From positions 124,001 through 188,000 of the forward strand of contig NZ_FTNA01000004.1 of NCBI RefSeq assembly GCF_900156205.1: a stretch of 64,000 nucleotides of DNA. Direction: 5' to 3'. This DNA is from Leptospira interrogans. GTDB lineage: Bacteria > Spirochaetota > Leptospiria > Leptospirales > Leptospiraceae. The stretch's first letter is position 1. Each line of letters starts with the position of its first letter. Below the pieces are notes generated by a model. It ran no database searches, was not told the origin of the DNA, and saw only the letters and a program-made list of their open reading frames with translations. The position numbers and the translations under genes were made by a program. This document shows positions 9,065-18,374 of the stretch, one piece after another.

Positions 9065-9437
9065 TTTAACTCTTTATAGCTTGGAATAATTTCAAGAATT
9101 TAAAAATCGCAAAGAATATTCGATATCATCTTGTTATATAATAGAATCCATTTCTAAATTGAAAAAATTTGACAGACATTTGATCTTTTTCCAAAAAAAT
9201 CAAATTTTATCAATAAGTTCCAAAACTATACTATAAGAATTCTATTATATACGTAATTATAAGAACCTGTCCGTAAACCCACAACACGACCCATAGAGAG
9301 TGTTGAGTGTTTGACCTTTTGGCAAAGTAAATTGGAGTTTTAGGACAAACTATAAATAATTCTATTAATTCGATGATAAAACATTTTCTTATTAGAGGAA
9401 GTTTTGATAATCTCTTGCGGTATCGCTATCCTTCAAA
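9065..9437. repeat. 373-bp gap with a dispersed repeat and likely promoter of the second ulosonic operon
   Basis: No gene is seen. At about 9262-9362 there is a copy of the dispersed intergenic repeat that begins AGAACCTGTCC and ends GTTTTAGGACAAACTAT. Its hairpin CAACAC / GTGTTG (9282-9287 and 9300-9305) has the 12-nt loop GACCCATAGAGA. The rest is AT-rich. The minus-strand gene at 9064 starts here, so a promoter is expected, but I could not pick convincing -35/-10 boxes. Confidence 0.6.
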
Positions 9438-10493
9438 TCATTCGTTGAATAATTGTACCCAGTCTCCTTGAGCGCGTTCGAATTCCTCCATTCTTCCGAT
9501 ATCCAACCAATATTCGTGAATTGGAAAAATGTTTATTTGTTTAGAAGACTTCAATTCTTTTTCTATGAGACTAGGCATATCGATCGTTTGTCCTTTTTTG
9601 ACCGATTTTACGAAATCAGGATTTAATAGATAGATACCTGCATTCACGTTAAAACGTTGTACAGGCTTTTCAACAATTTCGACCACACGATGACCGTTAG
9701 ATTGTATAACGCCGTAGGGAACTTGATAGTCGAACTCTCTAACACAAACCGTAGCAACCCCACCTTCTTTTTCATGAAATTCTAATAAAGAAAGATAATT
9801 GAGATTAGTCAATAAATCCCCATTCATCATGAACATAGGTTGATCAATTTGATCGTGTGGTAGTAATCCAAGAGCACCACCTGTTCCCAAAGGATTCTCT
9901 TCATGAACGTATTCAATACTTACATTCCATCGTTTTCCATTTTCAAAGTAATTCTTGATTACATCCGACATAAAATGAGTAGAAATAAAAAAACGATGAA
10001 AACCGGCGGTTACAAACCCTTCTAAAATTAATTCTAATATTGGCTTATTCCCCACTTTCAACATAGGCTTGGGGCAATGATTCGTCAAAGGATACAATCG
10101 AGTTCCAAACCCTCCAGCCATTAGAAAAACAGGATTATCAAATTTAGGTTTTTCTAAAAGACCGTGAACCGTTTCCAATCCTACCAAAATTCCTTGTTCG
10201 TCTACAATCGGTAAATGTAAAAGTTCATACTTTTCCATTTCGAGAAGCATACGCTCCTTAGTCCAATTAGCATGAGCCACTTTAGGCTTGGATGACATCA
10301 CCTCATTCACTGAAATTGCAAGTCCTTTATTTTGCATCAATGCACGACGAACATCACCGTCGGTTAATGTACCTAAAAGTTTTTTATTTTCATCAACGAT
10401 TAAGACAATACAAAGCGCTTCTTTGTCTAAGATTTTAATAGCATCCTGTAGGCTTAAATCAGAGTTAATAAGGACATTTTTCCAATTTTTCAT
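9438..10493 (-). CDS. ptmE: CBS-domain nucleotidyltransferase, PtmE-like
   Basis: The 351-residue protein has an N-terminal CBS pair (LGTLTDGDVRRALMQ near residue 40, LLHLPIVDEQG near 92). A nucleotidyltransferase domain follows, with MAGGFGTRLYPLT near residue 125 and the later MMNGDLLTNL and FNVNAGIYLL segments. This CBS plus NTP-transferase layout is that of PtmE, which makes GDP-glucosamine at the start of the Campylobacter legionaminic acid route. Here it follows legG with a 248-bp repeat-bearing gap, at the end of the legionaminic set, which supports that role. The nucleotide is inferred from the family, not visible in the sequence. Confidence 0.85.
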   Translation of the reverse strand: MKNWKNVLINSDLSLQDAIKILDKEALCIVLIVDENKKLLGTLTDGDVRRALMQNKGLAISVNEVMSSKPKVAHANWTKERMLLEMEKYELLHLPIVDEQGILVGLETVHGLLEKPKFDNPVFLMAGGFGTRLYPLTNHCPKPMLKVGNKPILELILEGFVTAGFHRFFISTHFMSDVIKNYFENGKRWNVSIEYVHEENPLGTGGALGLLPHDQIDQPMFMMNGDLLTNLNYLSLLEFHEKEGGVATVCVREFDYQVPYGVIQSNGHRVVEIVEKPVQRFNVNAGIYLLNPDFVKSVKKGQTIDMPSLIEKELKSSKQINIFPIHEYWLDIGRMEEFERAQGDWVQLFNE

Positions 10494-10633
10494 ATCAATT
10501 TAATTAAAAAATGATTTAAAAGTCACACAACAATAGCCATCGATCTAAAAACAGTCTTTTCCGAAAGGCTTTAGATTTGATTGTCTTCAATAGAAGTTTT
10601 GTTCCAAAATAGAAAACTTTAAGATTTTCAACT

Positions 10634-10731
10634 TTACTTACAGCGTGTCCCAAAATTCCAGTTTACGTTATCAGAAAGATTAAACTGCAAGGACCCGTCC
10701 CGTTGTTTTGGGAAGGTCCTTATATGTTTTA
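10634..10731. repeat. dispersed intergenic repeat (GTGTCCCAAAAT family)
   Basis: The segment starts CTTACAGCGTGTCCCAAAAT, has a core TTATCAGAAAGATTAAACTG, and ends TTTTGGGAAGGTCC, so its ends are imperfect inverted repeats. It is a reverse-strand match to 48428-48508 and a direct match to 1468-1565. It sits in the 248-bp gap between legG and ptmE. Confidence 0.65.
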
Positions 10732-10741
10732 AGATAAACTC

Positions 10742-11905
10742 TTAGAATTGAAGATTAAAAAATTTCTTTTTAAGAATTCCTTGTATATCAATCTTTTCTA
10801 ATATCCTTACAATTTTCTCACTCGCTCCGCCTTCACCATAAGGATTGACAGTCGTAGAAAGATTTTTTTGAAAATCAGAAGAATAAAGTCTTTTAAAAGC
10901 ATCTATGATTTCTATCTTCTTCGGCTCACAATCGATGATGCTTTTCGCTCTCAACCTACCCTTTTGGCGATCGCCTATATTGATTGTACCAATTTTAAAG
11001 CTCGGCGCTTCGATAATTCCACTAGAAGAGTTCCCGACAACCGCATCCACAAATTGTAAACAAGACAAATAGCGAGTCTGACCGAGAGACGTAAAATACC
11101 ATGCATTTGAGTGTGAACTAGTAAATTCTTTGACAAGCTCGAAAATAATACGACCATCCGTATCGGCATTTGGCATCGTAAATATCAAACCAATTTCCGG
11201 ACTTAGAGTTTCCAAACTTAAAAGCAACTCGATCATTTGAACCTTCGCAGTAGATTCCTCTAAAGTTACCGGATGAAACGTAATTAATAAATTATTTTTT
11301 TTAAATTTAATATTGAGAGACGATTCTAATTCTTCCTTTTTTAAAAGATTCGACTTTTTAATCCCGTCTATCCCCATTCCCCCAACCAAAAAAACATTAG
11401 AAGGATCCTCGCCTAACTGAATTATTCTATTACGATACTCATTAGCTGCCACAAAATGTAAGTGCGACATCTTTGTAATGGAATGTCTGATCCCTTCATC
11501 AAAAGCCCCCTCGGTAGTTTCACCTCCATGCAAATGCGCAACTGGAATTCTCGAAATCAAAGCCGCCACGGTCGCTGCAAGAATTTCGAAACGATCCCCC
11601 AGGACTAATATAATATCGGGATTTAAATCTGCAAAAGCCTCTGAAAAACCAATTAAACCTAACCCAATCGATTTAGAAACCCCGACTGTACTGTCCGAAC
11701 TCAAAAGAATTTCTATCTTTTTATGAATGAGAAAACCATCATTTTCTATCTCCTTATAAGTTAAACCAAATTCAGGAGACAGATGCATTCCCGTAGCGAT
11801 GATTTGTAAGTCAAGTTTAGAAGATTTTGAAATTTCCAAAATCAACCAACGAAGCAGACCGTAGTCAGCACGAGTGCCAGTAATAACACAAATTTTCCTT
11901 TTCAT
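10742..11905 (-). CDS. neuC: UDP-N-acetylglucosamine 2-epimerase (hydrolysing), NeuC/LegG
   Basis: The 387-residue protein begins RKICVITGTRADYGLL, the start of NeuC/LegG-type hydrolysing 2-epimerases. It contains the substrate-site segment HGGETTEGAFDEGIRH near residue 125, followed by ITKMSHLHFVA. In a legionaminic pathway it converts the nucleotide-linked 2,4-diacetamido sugar into free 2,4-diacetamido-2,4,6-trideoxymannose, the substrate of LegI. Its start overlaps the end of the LegI gene by four bases (ATGA), showing translational coupling. With PtmE present the nucleotide may be GDP, as in Campylobacter LegG; that is inference. Confidence 0.93.
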   Translation of the reverse strand: MKRKICVITGTRADYGLLRWLILEISKSSKLDLQIIATGMHLSPEFGLTYKEIENDGFLIHKKIEILLSSDSTVGVSKSIGLGLIGFSEAFADLNPDIILVLGDRFEILAATVAALISRIPVAHLHGGETTEGAFDEGIRHSITKMSHLHFVAANEYRNRIIQLGEDPSNVFLVGGMGIDGIKKSNLLKKEELESSLNIKFKKNNLLITFHPVTLEESTAKVQMIELLLSLETLSPEIGLIFTMPNADTDGRIIFELVKEFTSSHSNAWYFTSLGQTRYLSCLQFVDAVVGNSSSGIIEAPSFKIGTINIGDRQKGRLRAKSIIDCEPKKIEIIDAFKRLYSSDFQKNLSTTVNPYGEGGASEKIVRILEKIDIQGILKKKFFNLQF

Positions 11906-12903
11906 AACTCGATCAATTCATCGATCTGGAAATCTCTTCTAGCTTGCTTTCCGATTACCATATCCCAATTCATAGGAGACAGTCCATCTCCTGGTCTTTT
12001 TGTTGTAATATTCGATTCGGAAAAAATTTCTCCTTTTGAAATATTACGAGTAGCTACAATTGATTTCCTTGCTATGGGGATGTTCTTTCTTTCACTGCTA
12101 CTTGGTTTTTTAATTCCGTCTCCCATAGATTTCTCTATATTACGAATTGAGGAGACCATCGTTTTAAGCTCGTTCGGTTCAAGAGAAGCCTTATGATCGG
12201 GACCTGGTAAATTTTTATCTAGTGTAAAATGCTTTTCAATCACTGTAGCACCAAGAGCAACCGCTGCAATCGCAACTTCGATTCCTACAGTGTGATCAGA
12301 ATAACCTACTTTTGCCCGGAACGCAGATTTTAAAGTTTCCATTGCATAAAGATTAACTTCATGAAATGGAGCCGGATACTCGGTTGTACAATGTAAAATC
12401 GTAATATTTTCGAGGGATGAGCCGGAATTAATTAATACATTCAATGCTGATTCAATCTCACCTAAATTTGCCATTCCCGTGGAAAGAATAATTTTCTGAT
12501 TCAATTCACCGATCTTTTTCAGATAAGGATAATTTGTTATTTCACCGCTTGGAATTTTCCATAACGATAAACCAAGTTCGATTAAAAGGTCGATACTTTT
12601 TAAATCAAAAGCAGTTGAAAGAAACTGAATATTCTTTTTTTTACAAATTTCAATCAATCGAAAATGGTCTTGAACCGAAAGTTCCAATTTTTTCAACATT
12701 GAAACCTGTGTTCCACCTTCTTGCATATTAGATATTTGATAATCAGCTTTTTTCGCAAAATTCGAGGCTAGTTCGGTTGCATGAAACGTCTGAAATTTTA
12801 CTATATCCACGCCTGCATCAAACGCAACGTTAATCAATTTCTCTGCGATATTCATATCTCCATTATGATTTACCCCTGCTTCGGCAATAATTAAAGTATT
12901 CAT
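11902..12903 (-). CDS. neuB: N-acetylneuraminate/legionaminate synthase, NeuB/LegI
   Basis: The product (about 333 residues) is a compact NeuB: N-terminal TIIAEAGVNHNGD-type motif, VKFQTF near residue 45, LSTGMANLGEIE, KHFTLDKNLPGPDHKAS, and a C-terminal SAF domain with KRPGDGLSPMNW. It condenses phosphoenolpyruvate with the sugar from LegG to give legionaminic acid or a close relative. A start at 12936 would add 11 residues that overlap legH and do not fit the family. I chose the ATG at 12901-12903, which puts the conserved TLIIAEAG segment at the N-terminus and lies 10 bp after the legH stop. Confidence 0.93.
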   Translation of the reverse strand: MNTLIIAEAGVNHNGDMNIAEKLINVAFDAGVDIVKFQTFHATELASNFAKKADYQISNMQEGGTQVSMLKKLELSVQDHFRLIEICKKKNIQFLSTAFDLKSIDLLIELGLSLWKIPSGEITNYPYLKKIGELNQKIILSTGMANLGEIESALNVLINSGSSLENITILHCTTEYPAPFHEVNLYAMETLKSAFRAKVGYSDHTVGIEVAIAAVALGATVIEKHFTLDKNLPGPDHKASLEPNELKTMVSSIRNIEKSMGDGIKKPSSSERKNIPIARKSIVATRNISKGEIFSESNITTKRPGDGLSPMNWDMVIGKQARRDFQIDELIEL

Positions 12904-12913
12904 ATTGTAATTT

Positions 12914-13534
12914 TCATTTTGATATAATTTTCTCATGATCAGAAATGTTCTTCAATATTTTGGAGCCCATACCAACGAGACATTTTTTTCCGATATGAAC
13001 TCCCTCACGAATAATAGTCCCACTCCCTATGAAAGATTCGTCTCCTAATCGAACGCCTCCATTTAGAATTGAGGCAGTGGCGACATGACAATGATTTCCT
13101 ATCGAACAATCATGTTCGATAAGCACTTTAGTGTTAATAATAGAATTAACACCTATACTTGCACCTGAATTAACAATCGAATAATGCATTAAAATGGTAC
13201 CTTCCCCAACTTTTGCGTATTTCGATAAATAGGCTAAAGGCGATAAAATGGTAGGAAGATTAAATCCGAGAGACTTGAGTTTATTATAAATTTCTTTACG
13301 AATCTCAGAATTTTTAATTTGTCCTATTACGATAAATGCGTTCTCTACGTGCCTCCGAATTTTAACTAAGTCAGAATCTTCTCCAATAATTTCATATCCT
13401 AGTAAACTTTTCCCTATGTCTTCCCTTACTCCAATTAAACCTATAATACGAAACTTATTTTCGTATTCAATCGTATCAATGCATGCCTTAGAGTGGCCTC
13501 CAGCCCCAATTAAAACAATATCTTTCTTACCCAT
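12914..13534 (-). CDS. sugar acetyltransferase with PglD-like fold, LegH/NeuD
   Basis: The protein begins GKKDIVLIGAGGHSKACID, the Rossmann-like N-terminal domain of the NeuD/PglD family. From about residue 95 it continues as a left-handed beta-helix of hexapeptide repeats (VGEGTILMHY, ISIGNHCHVATASILNGG-type turns, GSGTIIREGVHIGKKCLVG). It would N-acetylate the 4-amino group made by LegC. The ATG at 13532-13534 fits the family start better than the one at 13547-13549 and overlaps the legC stop by eight bases. Expected length for the family is about 205-215 residues, as here. Confidence 0.9.
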   Translation of the reverse strand: MGKKDIVLIGAGGHSKACIDTIEYENKFRIIGLIGVREDIGKSLLGYEIIGEDSDLVKIRRHVENAFIVIGQIKNSEIRKEIYNKLKSLGFNLPTILSPLAYLSKYAKVGEGTILMHYSIVNSGASIGVNSIINTKVLIEHDCSIGNHCHVATASILNGGVRLGDESFIGSGTIIREGVHIGKKCLVGMGSKILKNISDHEKIISK

Positions 13535-14690
13535 CAATAATATTCGCACTACTTGGAATATTAATAAGCCTTTTTTCCAACGATTCAGCTACGGGAAGTT
13601 CCGCTCGAAAGCAACTTTGGTATGGCTTCAGTTTGTGAAGTAAAGTCCAAGCTGGTCTTGTCATAAGACCGCAATCATTGGTTGTCTTAAGAATCGAATC
13701 TCTTTCGTTCATTACAGAAGAGTCTAGTATTAGAGTTTGAAGCCAATAATTACTCTTGCAGCCTTTCGGTTCCGATTGTAGTTTCGCATTTTTCACAACT
13801 GAAAAAGCATTCTTATAACTTTCATAAAGTGCTCTTTTAGCGGTTAAAAACTGAGGTAGCATTTCTAATTGAGCACAACCAAGAGCCGCATTGATATTCG
13901 GTAATCTGAAATTATAACCGATCATATCATGAGTGTATTCCCAAGCATGAGGAAGTTTGGCAGTGGTCGTAATATGTTTAGCCAGAGTAGCTAAATTTCT
14001 ATCATTTGTAAGAATAGCCCCTCCGCCTCCCGTAGTAATCGTTTTATTACCATTAAAACTCAGAGTTCCTAATAAGCCGAACGTTCCGGTATGTTTTCCA
14101 TGGTAATAACTTCCAAGAGATTCTGCAGCGTCCTCAACAACTACAAGATGGTAATCTTTAGCCACTGCGAACAATCCGTCGATATCGACGGGATGGCCAA
14201 AGGTATGCATAGGAACGATTGCACTAATTCGATTACCCGTTTTTTTATTAAAACACTGCCCTGATCGAATTTCTCCAATAAAATTCAAATGCTCCTTGAG
14301 AGAAGTCGCTGATACCCCCAAAGTATTTTCCTCACTGTCAATAAGGTGGGGAAATGCTCCTAAATAACTAACCGCATTTGCGGTTGCAATAAAAGTTAGG
14401 GAAGGAACTAATACTTCGTCTTGGGCTTGAACTCCTGCAAGTTTAAGAGCGATCTGTAATGCGGCGGTTCCATTTGTAACCGCAACTGCATATCCGGCTC
14501 CCGTAAACTCCACCAGATCTTTCTCAAATCGATCTACGAACTTACCTACCGAAGATACAAAAGTTGTATCCAAACACTCTTTTACATAGGCCCACTCGTT
14601 CCCTTGGAAAATCGGCTCATGCAATGGAACGACATCATTTTTATCAGTGATCACCGATCTTAAAACGGATACAATTTGTTCACTTAACAT
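13527..14690 (-). CDS. legC: LegC-type aminotransferase
   Basis: The 387-residue PLP enzyme of the DegT/DnrJ/EryC1/StrS family has the catalytic lysine at about K216 in LSFNGNKTITTGGGG. The wording VVVEDAAESLGSYYHGKHTG is that of the LegC subgroup, which aminates the 4-keto sugar made by LegB. Position between LegB and LegH agrees with this order of reactions. Its start overlaps the legB stop by one base (TAATG). Confidence 0.93.
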   Translation of the reverse strand: MLSEQIVSVLRSVITDKNDVVPLHEPIFQGNEWAYVKECLDTTFVSSVGKFVDRFEKDLVEFTGAGYAVAVTNGTAALQIALKLAGVQAQDEVLVPSLTFIATANAVSYLGAFPHLIDSEENTLGVSATSLKEHLNFIGEIRSGQCFNKKTGNRISAIVPMHTFGHPVDIDGLFAVAKDYHLVVVEDAAESLGSYYHGKHTGTFGLLGTLSFNGNKTITTGGGGAILTNDRNLATLAKHITTTAKLPHAWEYTHDMIGYNFRLPNINAALGCAQLEMLPQFLTAKRALYESYKNAFSVVKNAKLQSEPKGCKSNYWLQTLILDSSVMNERDSILKTTNDCGLMTRPAWTLLHKLKPYQSCFRAELPVAESLEKRLINIPSSANIIDG

Positions 14691-15682
14691 TATATATTAT
14701 AAATATCTGTTTTATAAAAGGAAAGATTATCTATATCAGAAAACCAATCAATCGTTTCAGAGAGGCCTCTTTTAAAACCATCTCTCCCTCCGTATTCAGG
14801 AGACCAATTGATTAAATCTTTTGCTTTTTGATTGGAAGCCCATAACCTTTCGACTTCGCTTTTTTCCGGTCTAAGTCTTTGATCATCGGATTCAATTTCA
14901 ACGTTCACTTTCATAACTTCGGCGATCAATCGAACCGTATCTCCCACGGAAATTTCATAGTTACTTCCAAGATTAATCACTTCTCCCACACAAACATCCG
15001 AATTCAAAGCCGCAATAAAACCCGCAACTGTGTCTTTTACAAAATTAAAGTCTCTAGTAGGATGAACGGCGCCTAACTTTATCTTCCTATTCCCTTTAGC
15101 AATTTGTGTAATAATAGTAGGAATCACCGCCCTAGCGGATTGCCTCGGACCATACGTATTGAAAGGACGAATGATACTAACCGGCGTCCCAAAGGAATTA
15201 TAAAAGGACATAGCGATCTGATCTGCACCAATCTTACTGGCGGAATAAGGGGATTGGCCTTGTAAAGGATGTTCTTCCGTAATCGGAACAAATCTAGCAG
15301 TTCCATAGACCTCACTCGTGGATGTATGAATCACTTTGGATACATTCAGATCTCGAGCCGCTTGAACTACGTTTAAAGTCCCTTTAACATTCGTATCGAT
15401 ATATGTATCCGGTGAGTGGTAAGAGTAAGGTATCGCGATCAAAGCAGCTAAATGCAGAACCGCATCGCAACCTTTCATTGCCGCCCGCACCCCGTTCGGA
15501 TCACGAATATCCCCTGAAAAAACTTCAAATTTACCCTTGATATCGTCCGGACACTGATCCAACCATCCCCAAGAATTAAAAGAATTATAAAGTACGAATG
15601 CTCTTACTTCGTGACCTTGCCGAACAAGAGTTTCCGTCAAATGAGAACCTATAAACCCGTCTGCACCGGTAATTAGAATCAT
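14690..15682 (-). CDS. legB: nucleotide-sugar 4,6-dehydratase, LegB-like SDR
   Basis: The 330-residue short-chain dehydrogenase starts MILITGADGFIGSHL (GxxGxxG NAD site). It has the TSEVYGTA segment near residue 125 and the catalytic YSASK near 150. The family makes 4-keto-6-deoxy nucleotide sugars. Immediate coupling to legC and placement after legF support a LegB role (first committed step to legionaminic acid). A GDP-mannose-type dehydratase annotation is the usual generic label. Typical length for LegB is 330-335 residues. Confidence 0.88.
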   Translation of the reverse strand: MILITGADGFIGSHLTETLVRQGHEVRAFVLYNSFNSWGWLDQCPDDIKGKFEVFSGDIRDPNGVRAAMKGCDAVLHLAALIAIPYSYHSPDTYIDTNVKGTLNVVQAARDLNVSKVIHTSTSEVYGTARFVPITEEHPLQGQSPYSASKIGADQIAMSFYNSFGTPVSIIRPFNTYGPRQSARAVIPTIITQIAKGNRKIKLGAVHPTRDFNFVKDTVAGFIAALNSDVCVGEVINLGSNYEISVGDTVRLIAEVMKVNVEIESDDQRLRPEKSEVERLWASNQKAKDLINWSPEYGGRDGFKRGLSETIDWFSDIDNLSFYKTDIYNI

Positions 15683-15684
15683 AT

Positions 15685-16371
15685 TTATACTTTATCCAAA
15701 AGTAAAATCTCTGCCAATTTCCAATCTATCATATCGTCAATATCGATTGAATTCTCCTTGCTCATCAAATAAGCGAGAGTATCATCGGTGATGAATTTTT
15801 TCTTTTCACGAAAATAATTTACTTCTGATAAATAAATTGATCCGTTCAGTGTAAATACTTTAGGACTATCTTGTCTACGCGCCACATCTTCCCCATTCAA
15901 CAATTTAGTCATCTTGAATGAGTCGTCGTCCAAACGAAACATCCAAAACGGATTTTCCTGCGCTTCGCAAACCGAAACAACGCTATTCGTCTTTTTACGC
16001 ATAGTAAATTCGATACAATCGTCTATATCAGCACTTGTTCGAAGCGGGGAGGTAGGTTGTAAGAGCATCACATAATCGAATCCCGGTAAATTGTCAAGCG
16101 CGTGTAAAACGGGATCAATTCCGGAAGAATAATCAGTCGCCAATTCAGCAGGCCTGAGAAACGGAACAGATGCACCCGATTGCTCTGCTATTTCTGCAAT
16201 TTCAGGATCGTCTGTGGAAACGACAATTGAAGTCAAATGCTTCGACTTCAAGGCGGCTTCGATCGTCCAAACAATCAAAGGTTTCCCCGCGATGAGTTTT
16301 ATATTTTTTCTCGGAATTCCTTTGGATCCCCCCCGTGCTGGAATCAAACCGAGTATTTTTTGATCAGTCAC
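15685..16371 (-). CDS. legF: CMP-legionaminate synthetase, LegF/NeuA family
   Basis: The 228-residue protein has LIPARGGSKGIPRKNIK at its N-terminus, SIVVSTDDPEIAEIA near residue 45 and MLLQPTSPLRTSADIDD near 100, the hallmarks of CMP-acid synthetases. It activates the acid made by LegI with CTP for transfer. It is the first gene of the legionaminic group and is separated from the upstream GT-C gene by a 173-bp gap, where a promoter is likely. It differs clearly from the second synthetase at 3788-4417. Confidence 0.9.
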   Translation of the reverse strand: MTDQKILGLIPARGGSKGIPRKNIKLIAGKPLIVWTIEAALKSKHLTSIVVSTDDPEIAEIAEQSGASVPFLRPAELATDYSSGIDPVLHALDNLPGFDYVMLLQPTSPLRTSADIDDCIEFTMRKKTNSVVSVCEAQENPFWMFRLDDDSFKMTKLLNGEDVARRQDSPKVFTLNGSIYLSEVNYFREKKKFITDDTLAYLMSKENSIDIDDMIDWKLAEILLLDKV

Positions 16372-16544
16372 TTTCTAACGCTGGTTCCTGTCTGCATTTC
16401 AAACATAGATGCGAAATAACCGTTCGGCTTTTGTATGAGTTCGGAAAAATTTTAGACCTCTTCTTGCATATCTCTTTCACCTAACATAAAAGAAACTTTC
16501 TTTTATATAACTTATCAAGTTCTTAAACTAACTATAAGTTAATT

Positions 16545-18218
16545 CTATCTATTTTCTTGTTCAAAAAATATAACTTTTCCGTAACCATTTATATTAGAAA
16601 CCATTGCTCCTTGACTTAATAAATAATCTGCATATGGTTTAATATAATTTAAATATCTCAGTTTTTGATTTGTCCCCATCCCAATTCCAGTTTCCAACCC
16701 GTTTGAAATGAACAAACAATCTACCCTATCCCTTCTCAGACCTTTATATTCAGATTTACCTAAAGAACCAAATGGAGGTATTTCCCATAAATCAAATATT
16801 ATTTCCCTTGGTATTGAAAAGAAAGCAAAAAGATATGAATATTCTAAGGACATGATTCCTGAACAACCATGAACATACTTATCCAATTCATTATGAACCG
16901 AACTCATCGATCTTACTCTAGAGGTAAGAATTTTAGGTTGTCCATCTACAAAGTAATCAATCCCTACTTGTCGAAGCTTTCTACCCCATTCGAAAAGTGG
17001 TTGAAAGAAAAAAAATACTAAAATGAAACAACCTGCAATTAGCTTTATAGCTATACGATTTATCTTAACTGAAGTAAAATAGTAATATGCCGAAAGAGAA
17101 ATTAACGGAGTTAGCGGCATCATATATCGCGTAGCCGGCCAATTGATAATACAAATGAAGGCAGAGACACACAAACTCAACATTTTTACTTGAAAAAAAA
17201 GTCGTTTTTTAGAAAATCTGAATATTCCCCAAACAGTTAATCCAATCAATACCATTCTCAAAAAAAGATCTTTATATCCAACTAAACCCATATTAGGAAA
17301 ATTCCAGGTAACCGCTCTTATTAAACGTATAGTATTCCAAACAAAAAACTCAACAAGAAAGGAAGGATTGGCTTGAATCATTCCGGTAAAAGTTACAGCG
17401 TTTCCAAACAATTCCTTTTGAGTTTGCCAAAAGTCGTAATTATCAAAGGTTCCATATTTGATCGGAATATAATGCCAACTGATAGCCTGAATTAGACCAA
17501 TAGAAAAAAGATCATCCCCCCCTGGAAACCATTGAGATGTTCCAAACATAGCATTATTCCAAGGATCTTTTATTTGATTTAAAGAGAAAGTGAGTTGGAT
17601 TAAAAATAACAAGGAGAAAACGAATAACATAGAGAATGTTTTCTTTAAGTTAAAAACAAACTCCTTGCGATAGATTGCCTGAATCTGAATTACAAAATCA
17701 TAGAGGATTAAAAACACAAGAGGAAATAAATAAACGGGCCTCAATAAATACGCTAAGATTAATAAACTGTATGCAATACAGTATTTTTTAAAAAAAACAT
17801 TACTATTCCTTAAAGTAAAAGCGAATAAAACAGAAGCAAGTCCTAACTTCTGAACTGGCGGTTCAAAACTTTGAAAAATTGGAATCCAAATAATTGTCCC
17901 AACCAAAGCCGCAAACACATTTTTAATTTCCGTAACTAAAAAAATGTTCATGGCTAACAGAACTATTAGCATCGAAAGCAAATATTCCAAATAAGTAGAA
18001 TATGGATATGGAATTAAGCTAAAAGGTAATAGATACAGCGTATAAAGAGGCGAACGGTCTAAGTTTACAAAATGACCTGTTTCGTTTAGAATTTTAGTAA
18101 AACTCCAATATCCCCATGATTCGCCTCCCATTTCCCATGGAAAAAAGAAACTTAAAAAAAGAGCCGAAGAAAGAACAACCCATGAAATTAATTTCATTTT
18201 TTTTTCGTTAAGATTCAT
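16545..18218 (-). CDS. polytopic membrane protein, possible GT-C glycosyltransferase
   Basis: The 557-residue protein is strongly hydrophobic, with roughly ten membrane segments in the first 400 residues and a soluble C-terminal tail of about 150. The first extracytoplasmic loop contains ESWGYWSF and LDRSPLYTLYLLPF, the place where GT-C enzymes (ArnT, GT39 and relatives) hold catalytic acidic residues. I do not see a family signature strong enough to name it. Next to a DPM1/ArnC-like GT2 gene, it could use a polyprenyl-phosphate sugar made by that enzyme. A Wzy-type polymerase is an alternative. Confidence 0.65.
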   Translation of the reverse strand: MNLNEKKMKLISWVVLSSALFLSFFFPWEMGGESWGYWSFTKILNETGHFVNLDRSPLYTLYLLPFSLIPYPYSTYLEYLLSMLIVLLAMNIFLVTEIKNVFAALVGTIIWIPIFQSFEPPVQKLGLASVLFAFTLRNSNVFFKKYCIAYSLLILAYLLRPVYLFPLVFLILYDFVIQIQAIYRKEFVFNLKKTFSMLFVFSLLFLIQLTFSLNQIKDPWNNAMFGTSQWFPGGDDLFSIGLIQAISWHYIPIKYGTFDNYDFWQTQKELFGNAVTFTGMIQANPSFLVEFFVWNTIRLIRAVTWNFPNMGLVGYKDLFLRMVLIGLTVWGIFRFSKKRLFFQVKMLSLCVSAFICIINWPATRYMMPLTPLISLSAYYYFTSVKINRIAIKLIAGCFILVFFFFQPLFEWGRKLRQVGIDYFVDGQPKILTSRVRSMSSVHNELDKYVHGCSGIMSLEYSYLFAFFSIPREIIFDLWEIPPFGSLGKSEYKGLRRDRVDCLFISNGLETGIGMGTNQKLRYLNYIKPYADYLLSQGAMVSNINGYGKVIFFEQENR

Positions 18219-18374
18219 AGTTACGGTCTCTTGAAATAAAATTTTGAAAACATTTTGTAAAGGGAACCCTAAAAACTTCCGTTTTAATATTTGGATAAAA
18301 GCAAAACACTCTTCTAAAGAATTCTATAATATAGATTTTTAAAAAATATGGTTTTTTTTAAAGGTTCCCTAAAA